Shown: positions 1-8,472 of the stretch, one piece after another
How the letters are laid out: each line of letters opens with the position of its first letter
Numbering within the stretch: position 1 is the first letter of the stretch
From: Fredinandcohnia quinoae
Lineage (GTDB): Bacteria; Bacillota; Bacilli; Bacillales; Bacillaceae_L
DNA length: 64,000 nt
Direction of reading: 5' to 3'
NCBI RefSeq assembly: GCF_022427965.1
Contig: NZ_JAKTTI010000003.1
Coordinates: 1 to 64,000 of the forward strand
The notes under the pieces: model-generated
The model's database searches: none
Told to the model about the DNA's origin: nothing
The model's input: the letters and a program-made list of their open reading frames with translations, nothing else
Program-made: the position numbers and the translations under genes

Positions 1-62
1 TCAAAGCTACGCCGCCTCGAACTTCTCGGTCCTTTTTATCCTCCTTTTTGAACACGCACTTT
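1..62 (-). repeat. GC-richer intergenic block, possible dispersed repeat
   Basis: The first 60 bases are about half G+C, clearly richer than the surrounding DNA. Read on the minus strand they contain a strong AAAGGAGGAT Shine-Dalgarno-like box with no usable ORF behind it. I have the impression of a dispersed Bacillaceae intergenic element, but no second copy occurs in this window and I could not search, so this is a weak call. Confidence 0.25.
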
Positions 63-94
63 TAGATTATTTGATCAGCCCAAAATGATAGAAT

Positions 95-1105
95 ATGAGA
101 AAAAAAGTTTATGCGTTCGGAGAAGTTATGATGCGTCTTGAGGCTCCTAATTTCAAAAAATTGGAGCAAACACATACACTTGATTTCTCCTTTTCAGGCA
201 CTGGGGTAAATGTATTAAGTGCATTAAGCCACTATGGACATCATACGTCGCTTATAACGAAACTTCCAGCGAATCGTATCGGTAATGCTGCGGCAGCATT
301 TATACGATCACTTGGTATCGGAATACCTTCTGTCGTCTACGGGGGAAATTATATTGGAATGTATATTCTTGAGCGTGGATTTGGTCCTAGGCCCTCTAAG
401 GTCACTTATACAAATAGAGTTGAAAGCTCTTTCTGTCAATCTTCTCTCAAAGACTATCAATTAGAATCAATATTTGAAGATGCTTCTTTGGTTCATTTTT
501 GTGGAATCAGCTTGGCCGTTTCGAAGAGGACAAGAGACTTAACCCTTGAAATTGCTCGAAAAGCAAAGGAACGGGGAATCAAGATTTCATTTGATTGTAA
601 TTATCGCCCCTCTCTTTGGGAGGGATATGAAGAGGCTCGTCCGGTGTATAAGAAAATGCTTGAGCTATGTGATATCTGTTTTATGAATGAAAAGGATGCA
701 CTCCACTTATTGGAAATACCAACAACCGAAACAGAGTTAGAACGACAAATTGAATCTCTTCTCCCAATTGTTTCAAAGTTATATAAAATTCCTACTATAG
801 CTGGAACCATTCGAACGATTATTTCAACAGATAAGCAATTATTAAAAGGATTTCTCGTTAAAAATAATGAGGTTATTTTTTCTGTTTCACAACCACTTCA
901 GATTTTAGATCGTATCGGTGGTGGCGATGGTTTTGCAAGTGGTATCTTGCACGGAGAGCTTAATGGACTATCAGCGCAGGATACCATTAACTTTGCTGTA
1001 GCTTCAGGAATCCTTGCTCATTCAACATACGGGGACTCCCCTATTTCCTCTCTACAAGATGTGTTATCATTTTTAAATCAGCAAAATCAAGATGTAGAGA
1101 GATAG
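95..1105 (+). CDS. PfkB-family carbohydrate kinase, 2-keto-3-deoxygluconate kinase-like
   Basis: A cytoplasmic ribokinase-fold kinase of 336 residues, the normal family length. It should phosphorylate a sugar or sugar acid with ATP. The N-terminal strand reads FGEVMMRL (8-15), followed by a substrate-side GTGVNV (35-40) that replaces the usual GGA.AN motif. Near the C-terminus DRIGGGD (272-278) is the PfkB ATP/anion-hole signature, with Asp278 as predicted catalytic base. The overall pattern is closest to KdgK-type kinases, but substrate is inferred only. The start lacks a convincing ribosome binding site. A GntR regulator follows 41 bp downstream on the same strand and the pair probably forms one operon. 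It could also be a fructokinase-like enzyme. Confidence 0.8.
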   Translation: MRKKVYAFGEVMMRLEAPNFKKLEQTHTLDFSFSGTGVNVLSALSHYGHHTSLITKLPANRIGNAAAAFIRSLGIGIPSVVYGGNYIGMYILERGFGPRPSKVTYTNRVESSFCQSSLKDYQLESIFEDASLVHFCGISLAVSKRTRDLTLEIARKAKERGIKISFDCNYRPSLWEGYEEARPVYKKMLELCDICFMNEKDALHLLEIPTTETELERQIESLLPIVSKLYKIPTIAGTIRTIISTDKQLLKGFLVKNNEVIFSVSQPLQILDRIGGGDGFASGILHGELNGLSAQDTINFAVASGILAHSTYGDSPISSLQDVLSFLNQQNQDVER

Positions 1106-1146
1106 ATACCCGATATTATTTTTCTTGAGAAGAAAGGGAGAATCGC

Positions 1147-1866
1147 ATGAATCAATTTCAATTGTCGAAGAAAAAAGGCTCGATTTATTTACAAATTAAC
1201 GAAATTTTAAAAGACCGAATTATTGATGGCACCTACCCATTAGAATCCTATATACCTACTGAAATTCAATTAGAGGAAGAATTTAACGTAAGTAAGATTA
1301 CCATTCGAAATGCTGTTAGACAACTTGCTGAGGATGGATATGTTGAAAAAAAAAGTGGCAAAGGTACGAAAGTAATCAATAATAACCCTATATCAAAATT
1401 ATCGAAAGGACAAAATTTTACTGAAATTTTGATCAAAGAGGGTTCTCGAATTCATAAGGAGTTTATCTCGGTTGAAGAATGTGTATTGTCGAAGGATTCT
1501 TTCCTTTTTAATCATTATGGAGAACGTTGTTATAAAATCTCACGAATCTACTATTTAGATGGAGAACCATATATTCATTATACACACTATCTTTCTGCTA
1601 TCCTTCCGATTCAATCAACAGCCGACTTTTATAGTGGTTCACTTTATCAATTATTATCCCGAAATGGTATTGAATTTGCTCATTTTCAGGATGACTTTTC
1701 AGTTCAACAACCATCATTCGAAATATGTCAACAGTTAGAAATAGAACCTACTTTCTTATTGAAACGCATGCGCTATTCATATGACATCGATGGAAACCTA
1801 GTTGAATATTCCGAAGGATTTTACAACACACAACTACGAGAATACACTGTAAGATTTGATGTTTAA
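1147..1866 (+). CDS. GntR-family regulator, HutC/UTRA subfamily
   Basis: A 239-residue transcription factor. Residues about 10-75 form the GntR winged helix-turn-helix (QLEEEFNVSKITIRNAVRQL, recognition helix around 48-62), and about 95-230 form a UTRA effector-binding domain like that of HutC, NagR and TreR. Such proteins bind small sugars or sugar phosphates and release palindromic operators. A good ribosome binding site (AAAGGGAGA) precedes the ATG. It sits directly behind the PfkB kinase gene and faces an SDR-MFS operon whose upstream region carries two GTTTA-N4-TAAAC palindromes, which are the most likely targets in sight. The effector is unknown; a keto-deoxy sugar acid is a guess from the neighbouring kinase. 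Confidence 0.88.
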   Translation: MNQFQLSKKKGSIYLQINEILKDRIIDGTYPLESYIPTEIQLEEEFNVSKITIRNAVRQLAEDGYVEKKSGKGTKVINNNPISKLSKGQNFTEILIKEGSRIHKEFISVEECVLSKDSFLFNHYGERCYKISRIYYLDGEPYIHYTHYLSAILPIQSTADFYSGSLYQLLSRNGIEFAHFQDDFSVQQPSFEICQQLEIEPTFLLKRMRYSYDIDGNLVEYSEGFYNTQLREYTVRFDV

Positions 1867-1897
1867 AAAAAGCCAGCCATTAGGCTGACTTTTTTTG
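1866..1897. terminator. Bidirectional rho-independent terminator
   Basis: AGCCAGCC-ATTA-GGCTGACT forms an 8-bp stem with one mismatch, with A-run on one side and T-run on the other. It serves both the GntR gene (plus) and the convergent MFS gene (minus). Confidence 0.8.
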
Positions 1898-1906
1898 ACG
1901 TTTATT

Positions 1907-3169
1907 TTATTGCCATAAACCTTTTTTAACCATCTTCTCCTTATCACGGAAAGATACTACCACACAGATGATATTAATAATTAACATAACAATAATTGCA
2001 TATAAACCAGCTGTATATGATCCTGTAAAGTCAAAGATATACCCATATGCTGGAAGGGCAAAAATGGCAGCAACTGCTAAACCTAGTGATACAGTTGAAT
2101 AGATTTGACTATAATCCTTATTTCCAAATAAAGCTGATGTAAGCGCAGGTGCCAATGTTCCGATTGAAGAAGTTACAAACCCGAACAATGCTACACCTAT
2201 CGTAATTAAAATCGTACTACTTGCGAAAAATAATAATAAAATCATTGAAACGATACCAAAACTCATAGCTAAAATGGTTGTATTTTTTGCACCAATCTTA
2301 TCAGTTAAATATCCGAATGCTAATGAACCAACTAATACACCAAGCATAAGTGCAGCCATAATATTTCCTGCAAATCCTACACTATAGCCTTTACTAGTTA
2401 TATAAGTTGGTATATGGACAGAAAAACTCGCCGCAGATGTAATAATAAAGAAGAAAACAGTTAACAAAATAAATGCGATTGACTTTCTCGCATTAGCGAA
2501 TGCAATCCCTGCATTTTCAGAGTTTCCACCGTCTTTATTACCATTCGCATTGGTTTCTTCCATTCCATAAGGTAATAGCCCTTTATCCTGTGGAGATTTT
2601 CTCAATAAGAAAATAATAGTTGGAACAATAATGATAATAACAGCAACACCGACGATAATATAGGATTGTCTCCAGCCTAGATTTGTAATAAGTTTACCAA
2701 TTGCTGGTTGTGTAACTGCTCCTATTAATCCACCCGCTGCGGTCATAATACCTAGTGCAAGTCCACTCTTTTTCTTAAACCATGTATTCACTAAAACAGG
2801 TCCAGCTAATACAGTTATGAATACTCCTCCAACTGCTAATGGAATGGAGAAAATATACCAGCCCCATACAGAATTCATTAACCCAAATACCGCAAACGAC
2901 CCAGCTTGCAAAATGATTGCAATCGATAAAAGATACCTTGTATCATACTTGGCCATCAGCTTTCCACCAATTGGTAAAAATATCATTGTAACTACCGCAG
3001 AAATACTTAAATACAATGTTAGATTCCCCATACCAATTCCTAAATCTTCTGATACCGATGGCAAGAATAACCCAGCTCCGTTATTAATACCAGATTTGCC
3101 AAGCCCAACCGTTATACATAATCCTAATAATATCCACCATGCAAAATGAATTTTTCTCTTACTTCCCAT
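1907..3169 (-). CDS. MFS transporter, 12 membrane segments
   Basis: A 420-residue major facilitator protein with two blocks of six hydrophobic segments separated by a hydrophilic loop around residues 195-230 that is rich in Asn and Gly. After segment 2 it has the GGKLMAKYDTR loop and in the second half FGYLTDKIGAK, both typical MFS loop motifs. The sequence resembles the oxalate/formate and monocarboxylate-like branch of the family, so an organic or sugar acid is a reasonable substrate guess. The gene lies 32 bp behind the SDR dehydrogenase gene and must be co-transcribed with it; uptake by this protein followed by oxidation by the SDR is the simplest reading. Substrate and direction are not visible. 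Confidence 0.85.
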   Translation of the reverse strand: MGSKRKIHFAWWILLGLCITVGLGKSGINNGAGLFLPSVSEDLGIGMGNLTLYLSISAVVTMIFLPIGGKLMAKYDTRYLLSIAIILQAGSFAVFGLMNSVWGWYIFSIPLAVGGVFITVLAGPVLVNTWFKKKSGLALGIMTAAGGLIGAVTQPAIGKLITNLGWRQSYIIVGVAVIIIIVPTIIFLLRKSPQDKGLLPYGMEETNANGNKDGGNSENAGIAFANARKSIAFILLTVFFFIITSAASFSVHIPTYITSKGYSVGFAGNIMAALMLGVLVGSLAFGYLTDKIGAKNTTILAMSFGIVSMILLLFFASSTILITIGVALFGFVTSSIGTLAPALTSALFGNKDYSQIYSTVSLGLAVAAIFALPAYGYIFDFTGSYTAGLYAIIVMLIINIICVVVSFRDKEKMVKKGLWQ

Positions 3170-3201
3170 TTTTTAAATTCCCCTTATGATTTACTTTAAT
3201 T

Positions 3202-4011
3202 CTAGTTGTTTTTTACACTTTCCATGTATGCATTAAAATCCGCAATACTTGGATTACTTAAATAATGTCCACCTTCAACTTGGATTGTTTGACCTGTGAT
3301 GTATTTAGACTCATCAGATGCTAGGAATAATACTGTATATCCGATATCTTCTGGTTCTCCGTTATAAGGAAGTGCATTGAACTTTTTGAAAATATCTAAT
3401 ACCGCTGGCGGCATATTTCTTTCTGCAGCAGGAGTTAAAATTAATCCTGGCGCAACTCCATTACAGCGGATATGATCCTTTCCATACTGAGCAGCAATGT
3501 ACCTTGTCAAATTAACAACAGCTGCCTTAGAAGCACCATATGCAGAACGAATCGCATCTCCAGCAAACGCTGCCATTGAAGCTGTATTGATAATTGATCC
3601 ACCACCGGCTTTGATCATATGAGGGATTGCATATCTGCTACCTATCAATACACTTTTCGTATTCACATTCATAAGCCTGTCCCATTCATCAAGATCAATA
3701 TTGACAACATCTAAATCTTTTTGTAAATTAGTCAAACCAACATTGTTGTAAAGAACATTGATTGTGCCATACGTATTAACCGTATAATCAATCGCATCTT
3801 TAATTGATTGCTCTTGACCAGCATCAAGGAAAATTCCTGAAGCAGTTCCACCCTCTGCATTAATTTTTTCTGCTGCTTCCTTTGCTCCTTCTACATTGAA
3901 ATCAGCAATAACTACTTTTGCCCCTTCTTTAGCAAGTATGATAGCTGATGATAAGCCAATACCAGAAGCACCACCTGTCACCAAAGCAACCTTATCTTGA
4001 ACTCTTCCCAT
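3202..4011 (-). CDS. SDR-family NAD(P)-dependent oxidoreductase
   Basis: A 269-residue classical short-chain dehydrogenase. The cofactor motif TGGASGIG lies at 12-19, acidic Asp37 after the second strand (VVIADFN) favours NAD(H), the active site is Ser145, Tyr158 and Lys162 (YGASK). The usual NNAG is changed to NNVG at 89-92, an uncommon but tolerated variant. GGAGG precedes the ATG. It is the first gene of a two-gene operon with an MFS transporter, behind a region with two operator-like palindromes, so expression is probably substrate-controlled. The family covers sugar, sugar-acid, alcohol and steroid dehydrogenases and I cannot choose among them. Confidence 0.87.
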   Translation of the reverse strand: MGRVQDKVALVTGGASGIGLSSAIILAKEGAKVVIADFNVEGAKEAAEKINAEGGTASGIFLDAGQEQSIKDAIDYTVNTYGTINVLYNNVGLTNLQKDLDVVNIDLDEWDRLMNVNTKSVLIGSRYAIPHMIKAGGGSIINTASMAAFAGDAIRSAYGASKAAVVNLTRYIAAQYGKDHIRCNGVAPGLILTPAAERNMPPAVLDIFKKFNALPYNGEPEDIGYTVLFLASDESKYITGQTIQVEGGHYLSNPSIADFNAYMESVKNN

Positions 4012-4061
4012 CGTAATCCCTCCAAAGTACTATATTAATAATGCAAATAATATTTTAACAT

Positions 4062-4111
4062 TAAACTGTTTAGTTTTAAACTACTTTAATTAAAAATGTT
4101 TAATACTAAAC
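4062..4111 (-). promoter_or_regulatory. Paired operator palindromes upstream of SDR-MFS operon
   Basis: GTTTAGTTTTAAAC (4068-4081) and GTTTAATACTAAAC (4098-4111) are both inverted repeats of form GTTTA-N4-TAAAC; their centres are exactly 30 bp apart, about three helical turns. TAAACTGTTTA (4062-4072) overlaps the first as a further palindrome. On the minus strand a -10-like TAGTAT (4103-4108) lies inside the second copy, 17 bp after a weak TTGGTT. This fits cooperative repression, most likely by the nearby GntR protein. Confidence 0.6.
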
Positions 4112-4169
4112 TATATGGAAAAATGAACCAACTTAAATGAACTACAATATCAAAGTGAAAATTCAATTT

Positions 4170-4195
4170 AAAAAGCCAACCGAATAGGCTGGCAT
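4170..4195 (-). terminator. Rho-independent terminator of yhbH
   Basis: On the minus strand GCCAGCC-TATTC-GGTTGGC followed by TTTTT, immediately after the yhbH stop codon. Confidence 0.75.
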
Positions 4196-4197
4196 AA

Positions 4198-5373
4198 TCA
4201 AGCATATATCTTATCTTCTTGTTCTTTCCTGAAAAAGCTCTTCATCGCATGGAATACATCAACCTTTTGTTTCAAAATAAAGTACCTGAATTTCTCATCG
4301 TTAATATTTTTGTAGGCTGACATAAGTGTAGAATGCCTATTATACTGATTCACTTCTCCATAACAGAACATATTCGAAACCTTCATAATTTCTGTCACTA
4401 GCTTTACACATCTTGCATTATCCGATGTTAAATTGTCACCATCTGAGAAATGAAAAGGATAAATATTAAACCTAGTTGTTGGATATTTATCATCAATGAT
4501 TTCTAATGCTTTCCGATATACGGATGAACAGATCGTCCCGCCACTCTCACCTTTTGAGAAAAAGTCTTCTTCAGTGACTACTTTTGCCTCCGTATGATGG
4601 GCAATAAATTCAATTTCAACTGTTTCATATTTTGTTCGAAGGAATCGAGTCATCCAAAAGAAGAAGCTCCGAGCCATGTACTTTTCCCAGATTCCCATCG
4701 AACCACTCGTATCCATCATCGCTAATACGACCGCTTTTGAGTCTGGTTTGACAACCTCATTCCACGTTTTAAATTTCAAATCCTCTTTATAAATCGGATG
4801 AAAGCTTGGTTTTCCGGTCATCGCATTTCGCTTATAAGCTGATAGCATTGTTCGTTTTTTATCAATATTCCCCATCAATCCCGTTCGACGAATATCATTA
4901 AACTCAATATTTTCAACGATGATTTGTTCTTGTTCTTTCCGCTGCAAATTCGGTAGTTCAAGTTCTTTAAATAATGCATCCTCAAGCTCCATCAACGATA
5001 CTTCTGCTTCATAGTAATCTTCACCAGCTTGGTCTCCTGCACCTTGGCCTTTCCCTTGACCTTTTTGGGGTGTACCAGAGCCATCTCGTGCAACAACATC
5101 TCCAATTTGGCTTTCTCCATCACCTTGGCCAACATGTTTGTTTTTATCATAATTATAACGGATTTTGTACTCATCTAATGAACGAATTGGGATTTTTACA
5201 ACATCCTTCCCGTTTGACATGATGATACTTTCTTCCGTTATTAAGTCGGGTAAATTGTTTTTAATCGCATCCTGTACTTTTTCTTGATGCCTTGTTTGGT
5301 CATCGTGGCCTTTTCGATGGAGGGACCAATCTTCTTGTGAAATGACAAAGTTTTTCGCGTCGTTTTTAGACAC
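4198..5373 (-). CDS. yhbH: YhbH, DUF444 sporulation protein with VWA-like domain
   Basis: A 391-residue member of the UPF0229/DUF444 family, which includes B. subtilis YhbH, needed for normal sporulation and made under sigma-E. Residues 80-120 are a Gly/Gln/Lys-rich low-complexity linker. From about 215 the protein has a von Willebrand A-like fold with the metal-site motif DTSGSMG (221-227). It starts at GTG with a strong AAAGGAGGGGG box. In enterobacteria the homologous YeaH is co-regulated with the PrkA homologue YeaG, and the two genes are neighbours here as well, which supports a shared kinase pathway. The biochemical role is unknown. Confidence 0.92.
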   Translation of the reverse strand: MSKNDAKNFVISQEDWSLHRKGHDDQTRHQEKVQDAIKNNLPDLITEESIIMSNGKDVVKIPIRSLDEYKIRYNYDKNKHVGQGDGESQIGDVVARDGSGTPQKGQGKGQGAGDQAGEDYYEAEVSLMELEDALFKELELPNLQRKEQEQIIVENIEFNDIRRTGLMGNIDKKRTMLSAYKRNAMTGKPSFHPIYKEDLKFKTWNEVVKPDSKAVVLAMMDTSGSMGIWEKYMARSFFFWMTRFLRTKYETVEIEFIAHHTEAKVVTEEDFFSKGESGGTICSSVYRKALEIIDDKYPTTRFNIYPFHFSDGDNLTSDNARCVKLVTEIMKVSNMFCYGEVNQYNRHSTLMSAYKNINDEKFRYFILKQKVDVFHAMKSFFRKEQEDKIYA

Positions 5374-5657
5374 GTCTTCCCCCTCCTTTCATTTTTTGAA
5401 AAAAGTACAACCCATTTAAGCACGTTTCCCTGACAACATTCATACAATATCTCGACTGAAAAATATTATGAATAATGTTTGTAAAAAATTCTCTACATTT
5501 TATACAAAATCATTTTAATGTAGATTACTCTATACTATGCAAGAATATCGTATTATTGACAAAAAATTTTGATTGTTAGGCTTGTAATCTTTATTTTTAG
5601 ACAAGTTCGATTTTCATAGTACACAGAAAAATTTATATTAAAATAAAGATGCAGATA
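5374..5657 (-). promoter_or_regulatory. AT-rich intergenic region with possible yhbH promoter
   Basis: No gene is visible between yhbH and the prkA terminator. On the minus strand TTGTCA (5557-5562) and CATAGT (5534-5539) are 17 bp apart and could be a vegetative-type promoter, about 160 bp before the yhbH start. I did not find a clear sigma-E promoter here, although one would be expected from B. subtilis. Confidence 0.3.
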
Positions 5658-5690
5658 GAAAAAAGGAGTTGGCAAACTAGCCAGCTCCTC
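5658..5690 (-). terminator. Rho-independent terminator of prkA
   Basis: On the minus strand GGAGCTGGC-loop-GCCAACTCC followed by TTTTTT directly after the prkA stop. It separates prkA from yhbH transcriptionally. Confidence 0.85.
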
Positions 5691-5699
5691 TATTAATGA

Positions 5700-7595
5700 T
5701 TATCGATTTAACAAGCTTCCTACATAGCGCAACAATTCATTTGCAGAGGTTGAATTGTATCCATGTTCATCAATTAATCTTGCAACTACTTCATTTACCT
5801 TTTTCAACTGCTGTTCATCAGGTGTTTTGGTGGATGTGGTAATTTTCACAACATCCTTCAAATCAGCGAATAGCTTCTTCTGTATCGCCTCACGTAATCG
5901 ATCATGTGATTTATAATCAAATCGCTTACCTTTTCGTGCATAGGCAGAAATTCTGATTAATATTTCTTCTCGGAATGCTTTTTTAGCATTTTCAGATATT
6001 CCAATTTGTTCTTCGATTGAACGCATTAGCTTTTCATCTGGATTCATTTCTTCTCTTGTTAAAGGGTCACGTAGTTTATTTTTATTACAATACGCTTCAA
6101 CATTATCAAGGTAATTGTCCATCAATGTTTTTGCGGATTCCTCATAGGAATAGACGAACGCTTTTTGCACTTCTTTTTTCGCGATTTCATCATATTCTTT
6201 ACGGGCAATTGAAATAAAGTTCAAGTAGCGCTCCCTGTCTTCATTTGAAATAGAAGAATGATGATCCAAGCCATCCTTCAATGAACGCAATACATCTAAC
6301 GCATTAATTGAAGGGTTCTCTTTTCGAATGATTGTTGAAGAGATTCGGTTAATCACATAACGTGGATCAATCCCACTCATTCCTTCATCCTGATACTCCC
6401 TTTTTAACTCCTCAACGTCTACTGTGTTAAAGCCTTCCACACTTTCTCCATCATATAATCTCATTTTCTTAACGAGATCAATATCACCCTTCTTCGGTGC
6501 TTTCAGACGTGTAAGAATGGTAAACATCGCTGCTACTTTGAAAGTATGGGGGGCAATGTGGACATCTTTTACATCACTTTCGTTTATCATTTTTTCATAG
6601 ATTCGCTCTTCTTCTGATGCCCGCAAATTATATGGCATCGGCATTACAATAATACGTGAATGAAGAGCTTCATTTTTTTTATTAGAAATAAATGAACGAT
6701 ATTCTGTTTCGTTTGTATGCGCTACAATAAGCTCATCAGCTGAAATTAGCGCAAATCGACCTGCTTTGAAGTTCCCTTCTTGCGTTAAGGAGAGTAAATG
6801 CCAAAGGAATTTTTCATCACATTTTAGCATTTCCTGAAATTCCATCATTCCTCGATTTGCTTTGTTCAGCTCCCCATCAAATCGATATGCACGTGGATCT
6901 GATTCTGATCCAAACTCAGCTATGGTTGAAAAATCGATGCTTCCAGTTAAATCAGCAATATCCTGCGACTTCGGGTCAGATGGACTGAATGTACCAATCC
7001 CAACACGCTTATCCTCTGATAAGAAAATCCTTTCAACCATGACATCCTCAATGCGGTCCCCATAGTCCTTCTCAAGACGCATCATGTTTAAAGGGGATAG
7101 ATTCCCTTCAATTCTAATGCCATATTCATGATAGAAATCCTCGCGCAAGTGATGTGGAATTAAGTGAAGCGGATCTTCATGCATAGGGCAGCCTTTAATA
7201 GCATAAACTGCGCCGCGATCTGAATGGCTATATGTTTCTAGACCTCTTTTTAACAATGATACAAGGGTAGATTTTCCACCACTTACTGGCCCCATTAATA
7301 ATAATATTCTCTTTCTCACATCAAGTCTTTTAGCGGCGGGATGAAAGTATTCTTCAACAAGTCGTTCTAGTGGCTCTTCAAGTCCAAATAATTGGTGGTC
7401 AAAAAATTTATACTTTCGTTTCCCATTCACTTCTTCAATGCCAGCATCTTTAATCATATTATAAACTCTTGAATGAGCTGACTGAGCAACCCATGGTTGT
7501 TCTTTCAATATCTCCAAATACTCAGCGAAGGTTCCTTCCCACTTCAAACGCTGCTCTTCTTCACGATACTTACCAATTTTTTTTAAGATATCCAT
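5700..7595 (-). CDS. prkA: PrkA serine protein kinase / AAA ATPase
   Basis: A 631-residue protein, the usual PrkA length. The N-terminal PrkA AAA domain holds the Walker A motif GPVSGGKS (102-109); the C-terminal third is the PrkA C-terminal domain once likened to eukaryotic protein kinases. In B. subtilis PrkA is a sporulation protein of the mother cell with reported serine kinase activity, and later work on the family also points to ATP-dependent protease-like activity. AGGAGGG precedes the ATG. A good sigma-E-type promoter lies about 40 bp upstream of the start, and its own terminator follows, so it is probably monocistronic with yhbH as a separately transcribed functional partner. Confidence 0.95.
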   Translation of the reverse strand: MDILKKIGKYREEEQRLKWEGTFAEYLEILKEQPWVAQSAHSRVYNMIKDAGIEEVNGKRKYKFFDHQLFGLEEPLERLVEEYFHPAAKRLDVRKRILLLMGPVSGGKSTLVSLLKRGLETYSHSDRGAVYAIKGCPMHEDPLHLIPHHLREDFYHEYGIRIEGNLSPLNMMRLEKDYGDRIEDVMVERIFLSEDKRVGIGTFSPSDPKSQDIADLTGSIDFSTIAEFGSESDPRAYRFDGELNKANRGMMEFQEMLKCDEKFLWHLLSLTQEGNFKAGRFALISADELIVAHTNETEYRSFISNKKNEALHSRIIVMPMPYNLRASEEERIYEKMINESDVKDVHIAPHTFKVAAMFTILTRLKAPKKGDIDLVKKMRLYDGESVEGFNTVDVEELKREYQDEGMSGIDPRYVINRISSTIIRKENPSINALDVLRSLKDGLDHHSSISNEDRERYLNFISIARKEYDEIAKKEVQKAFVYSYEESAKTLMDNYLDNVEAYCNKNKLRDPLTREEMNPDEKLMRSIEEQIGISENAKKAFREEILIRISAYARKGKRFDYKSHDRLREAIQKKLFADLKDVVKITTSTKTPDEQQLKKVNEVVARLIDEHGYNSTSANELLRYVGSLLNR

Positions 7596-7635
7596 AGGGC
7601 CCTCCTAAACGTGATGATGATAACCATGTTATTTA

Positions 7636-7665
7636 AATGTATGCGAGGTAGTCCTTTAACATGCC
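7636..7665 (-). promoter_or_regulatory. Sigma-E-type promoter of prkA
   Basis: On the minus strand -35 GGCATGTT (7658-7665) and -10 CATACATT (7636-7643) are separated by 14 bp. The -10 matches the sigma-E consensus CATACANT fully and the -35 matches GTCATATT at six of eight positions. B. subtilis prkA is sigma-E dependent, which agrees. Confidence 0.7.
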
Positions 7666-7835
7666 TTGTTCTTACAAAATTCAACATGTCCACTAATTTA
7701 ATGATGTGTTCAAAAAAGTAAAAAATTGTCCACAGTTTTCATTCACAGTGAAGGGAAGATGGGTTATACTATTGATATATAGTGTATATTTTGGGGATAT
7801 TAATTTTATTGGTTATACATAAGGAGGAACAGTAT

Positions 7836-7928
7836 ATGAAATTCATTCTTATCCTAGGTGTTATTCTTGCATTTATGTCAGCTATTTTAACTTCTGGCTA
7901 CGAAGACAAACCAGGCGTAAAGAAATAA
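7836..7928 (+). CDS. 30-residue single-pass hydrophobic peptide
   Basis: A very short gene with an excellent ribosome binding site (AAGGAGG, seven bases before the ATG). The peptide begins MKFILILGVILAFMSAIL, one hydrophobic helix covering residues 3-18, then a polar tail TSGYEDKPGVKK. It could be a small membrane peptide or a cleaved signal-like peptide. It is followed immediately by a perfect terminator hairpin, so it looks like a complete monocistronic unit lying in the opposite direction to trmL and prkA. I do not recognise a family. Its position between sporulation genes makes a spore-related role possible, but nothing in the sequence proves it. Confidence 0.6.
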   Translation: MKFILILGVILAFMSAILTSGYEDKPGVKK

Positions 7929-7966
7929 TAAAATGACCTCTACCTAATGGTGGAGGTCATTTTATT
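7927..7966. terminator. Bidirectional terminator hairpin
   Basis: AAAATGACCTC and GAGGTCATTTT form an extended perfect stem with flanking A and T runs. It overlaps the last codons of trmL on the minus strand and ends the small peptide gene on the plus strand. Confidence 0.85.
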
Positions 7967-8442
7967 AGCTGACGAAAGTTTTGTTGACGCAATGCTTCAT
8001 AAATTAAAATGGCAGCTGTATTGGATAAATTTAAGGAGCGGACATTTTCCGTCATTGGAATTCTCAAGCAGCGTTCCATATTTTCTGCGATAAATTCCTT
8101 TGGAAGTCCTGTTGTTTCCTTTCCAAAAATGAAGAAAACATCTTTATCTTGGTCACTATAGTCGAATGATGAATAGGTCTTCTGACCAAACTTCGTAATC
8201 AGGTAAAACTCTCCATCCTTGTATTTTTCAAATAGTTCATCAAGTGAATCATAATAATGAATATTTACATATTCCCAATAATCTAAGCCCGCTCGCTTTA
8301 ACATTTTATCATCAGTTGAAAAGCCTAAAGGTCTAATCAAATGTAGTGTTGTATCTGTCGCAGCACAAGTACGTGCAATATTACCTGTATTTGCAGGTAT
8401 CTCTGGTTGGTATAGTACTACATGAATTCCCACTTTCTTCAC
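7957..8442 (-). CDS. trmL: tRNA (cytidine(34)-2'-O)-methyltransferase TrmL
   Basis: A 161-residue SPOUT methyltransferase that methylates the wobble ribose of tRNA-Leu isoacceptors with S-adenosylmethionine. Family motifs are all present: EIPANTGNIARTCAA near the N-terminus, IFGKETTGLP in the middle, and the trefoil-knot segment RIPMTENVRSLNLSNTAAI close to the C-terminus. The length is standard for TrmL, which acts as a dimer. B. subtilis names the orthologue CspR, and it occupies the same place there between yhbB and prkA. The upstream amidase gene is 30 bp away on the same strand, so co-transcription is likely. Confidence 0.95.
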   Translation of the reverse strand: MKKVGIHVVLYQPEIPANTGNIARTCAATDTTLHLIRPLGFSTDDKMLKRAGLDYWEYVNIHYYDSLDELFEKYKDGEFYLITKFGQKTYSSFDYSDQDKDVFFIFGKETTGLPKEFIAENMERCLRIPMTENVRSLNLSNTAAILIYEALRQQNFRQLIK

Positions 8443-8472
8443 CTCAATGAGTATTATATCAAAAAATTCGAT

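Noticed and set aside
2817-3149. 110-codon plus-strand ORF inside the MFS gene
   Set aside because: Mirror frame of a well-supported membrane protein; no ribosome binding site.
4068-4111. Palindromes as terminator
   Set aside because: Nearly pure A+T, no T-run in the proper place, and located upstream of a gene; operator is the better explanation.
5374-5657. Sigma-E promoter for yhbH
   Set aside because: No segment combines a CATACANT-like -10 with a proper -35 at 14-15 bp on the minus strand; the best CATACAAT lies on the opposite strand.
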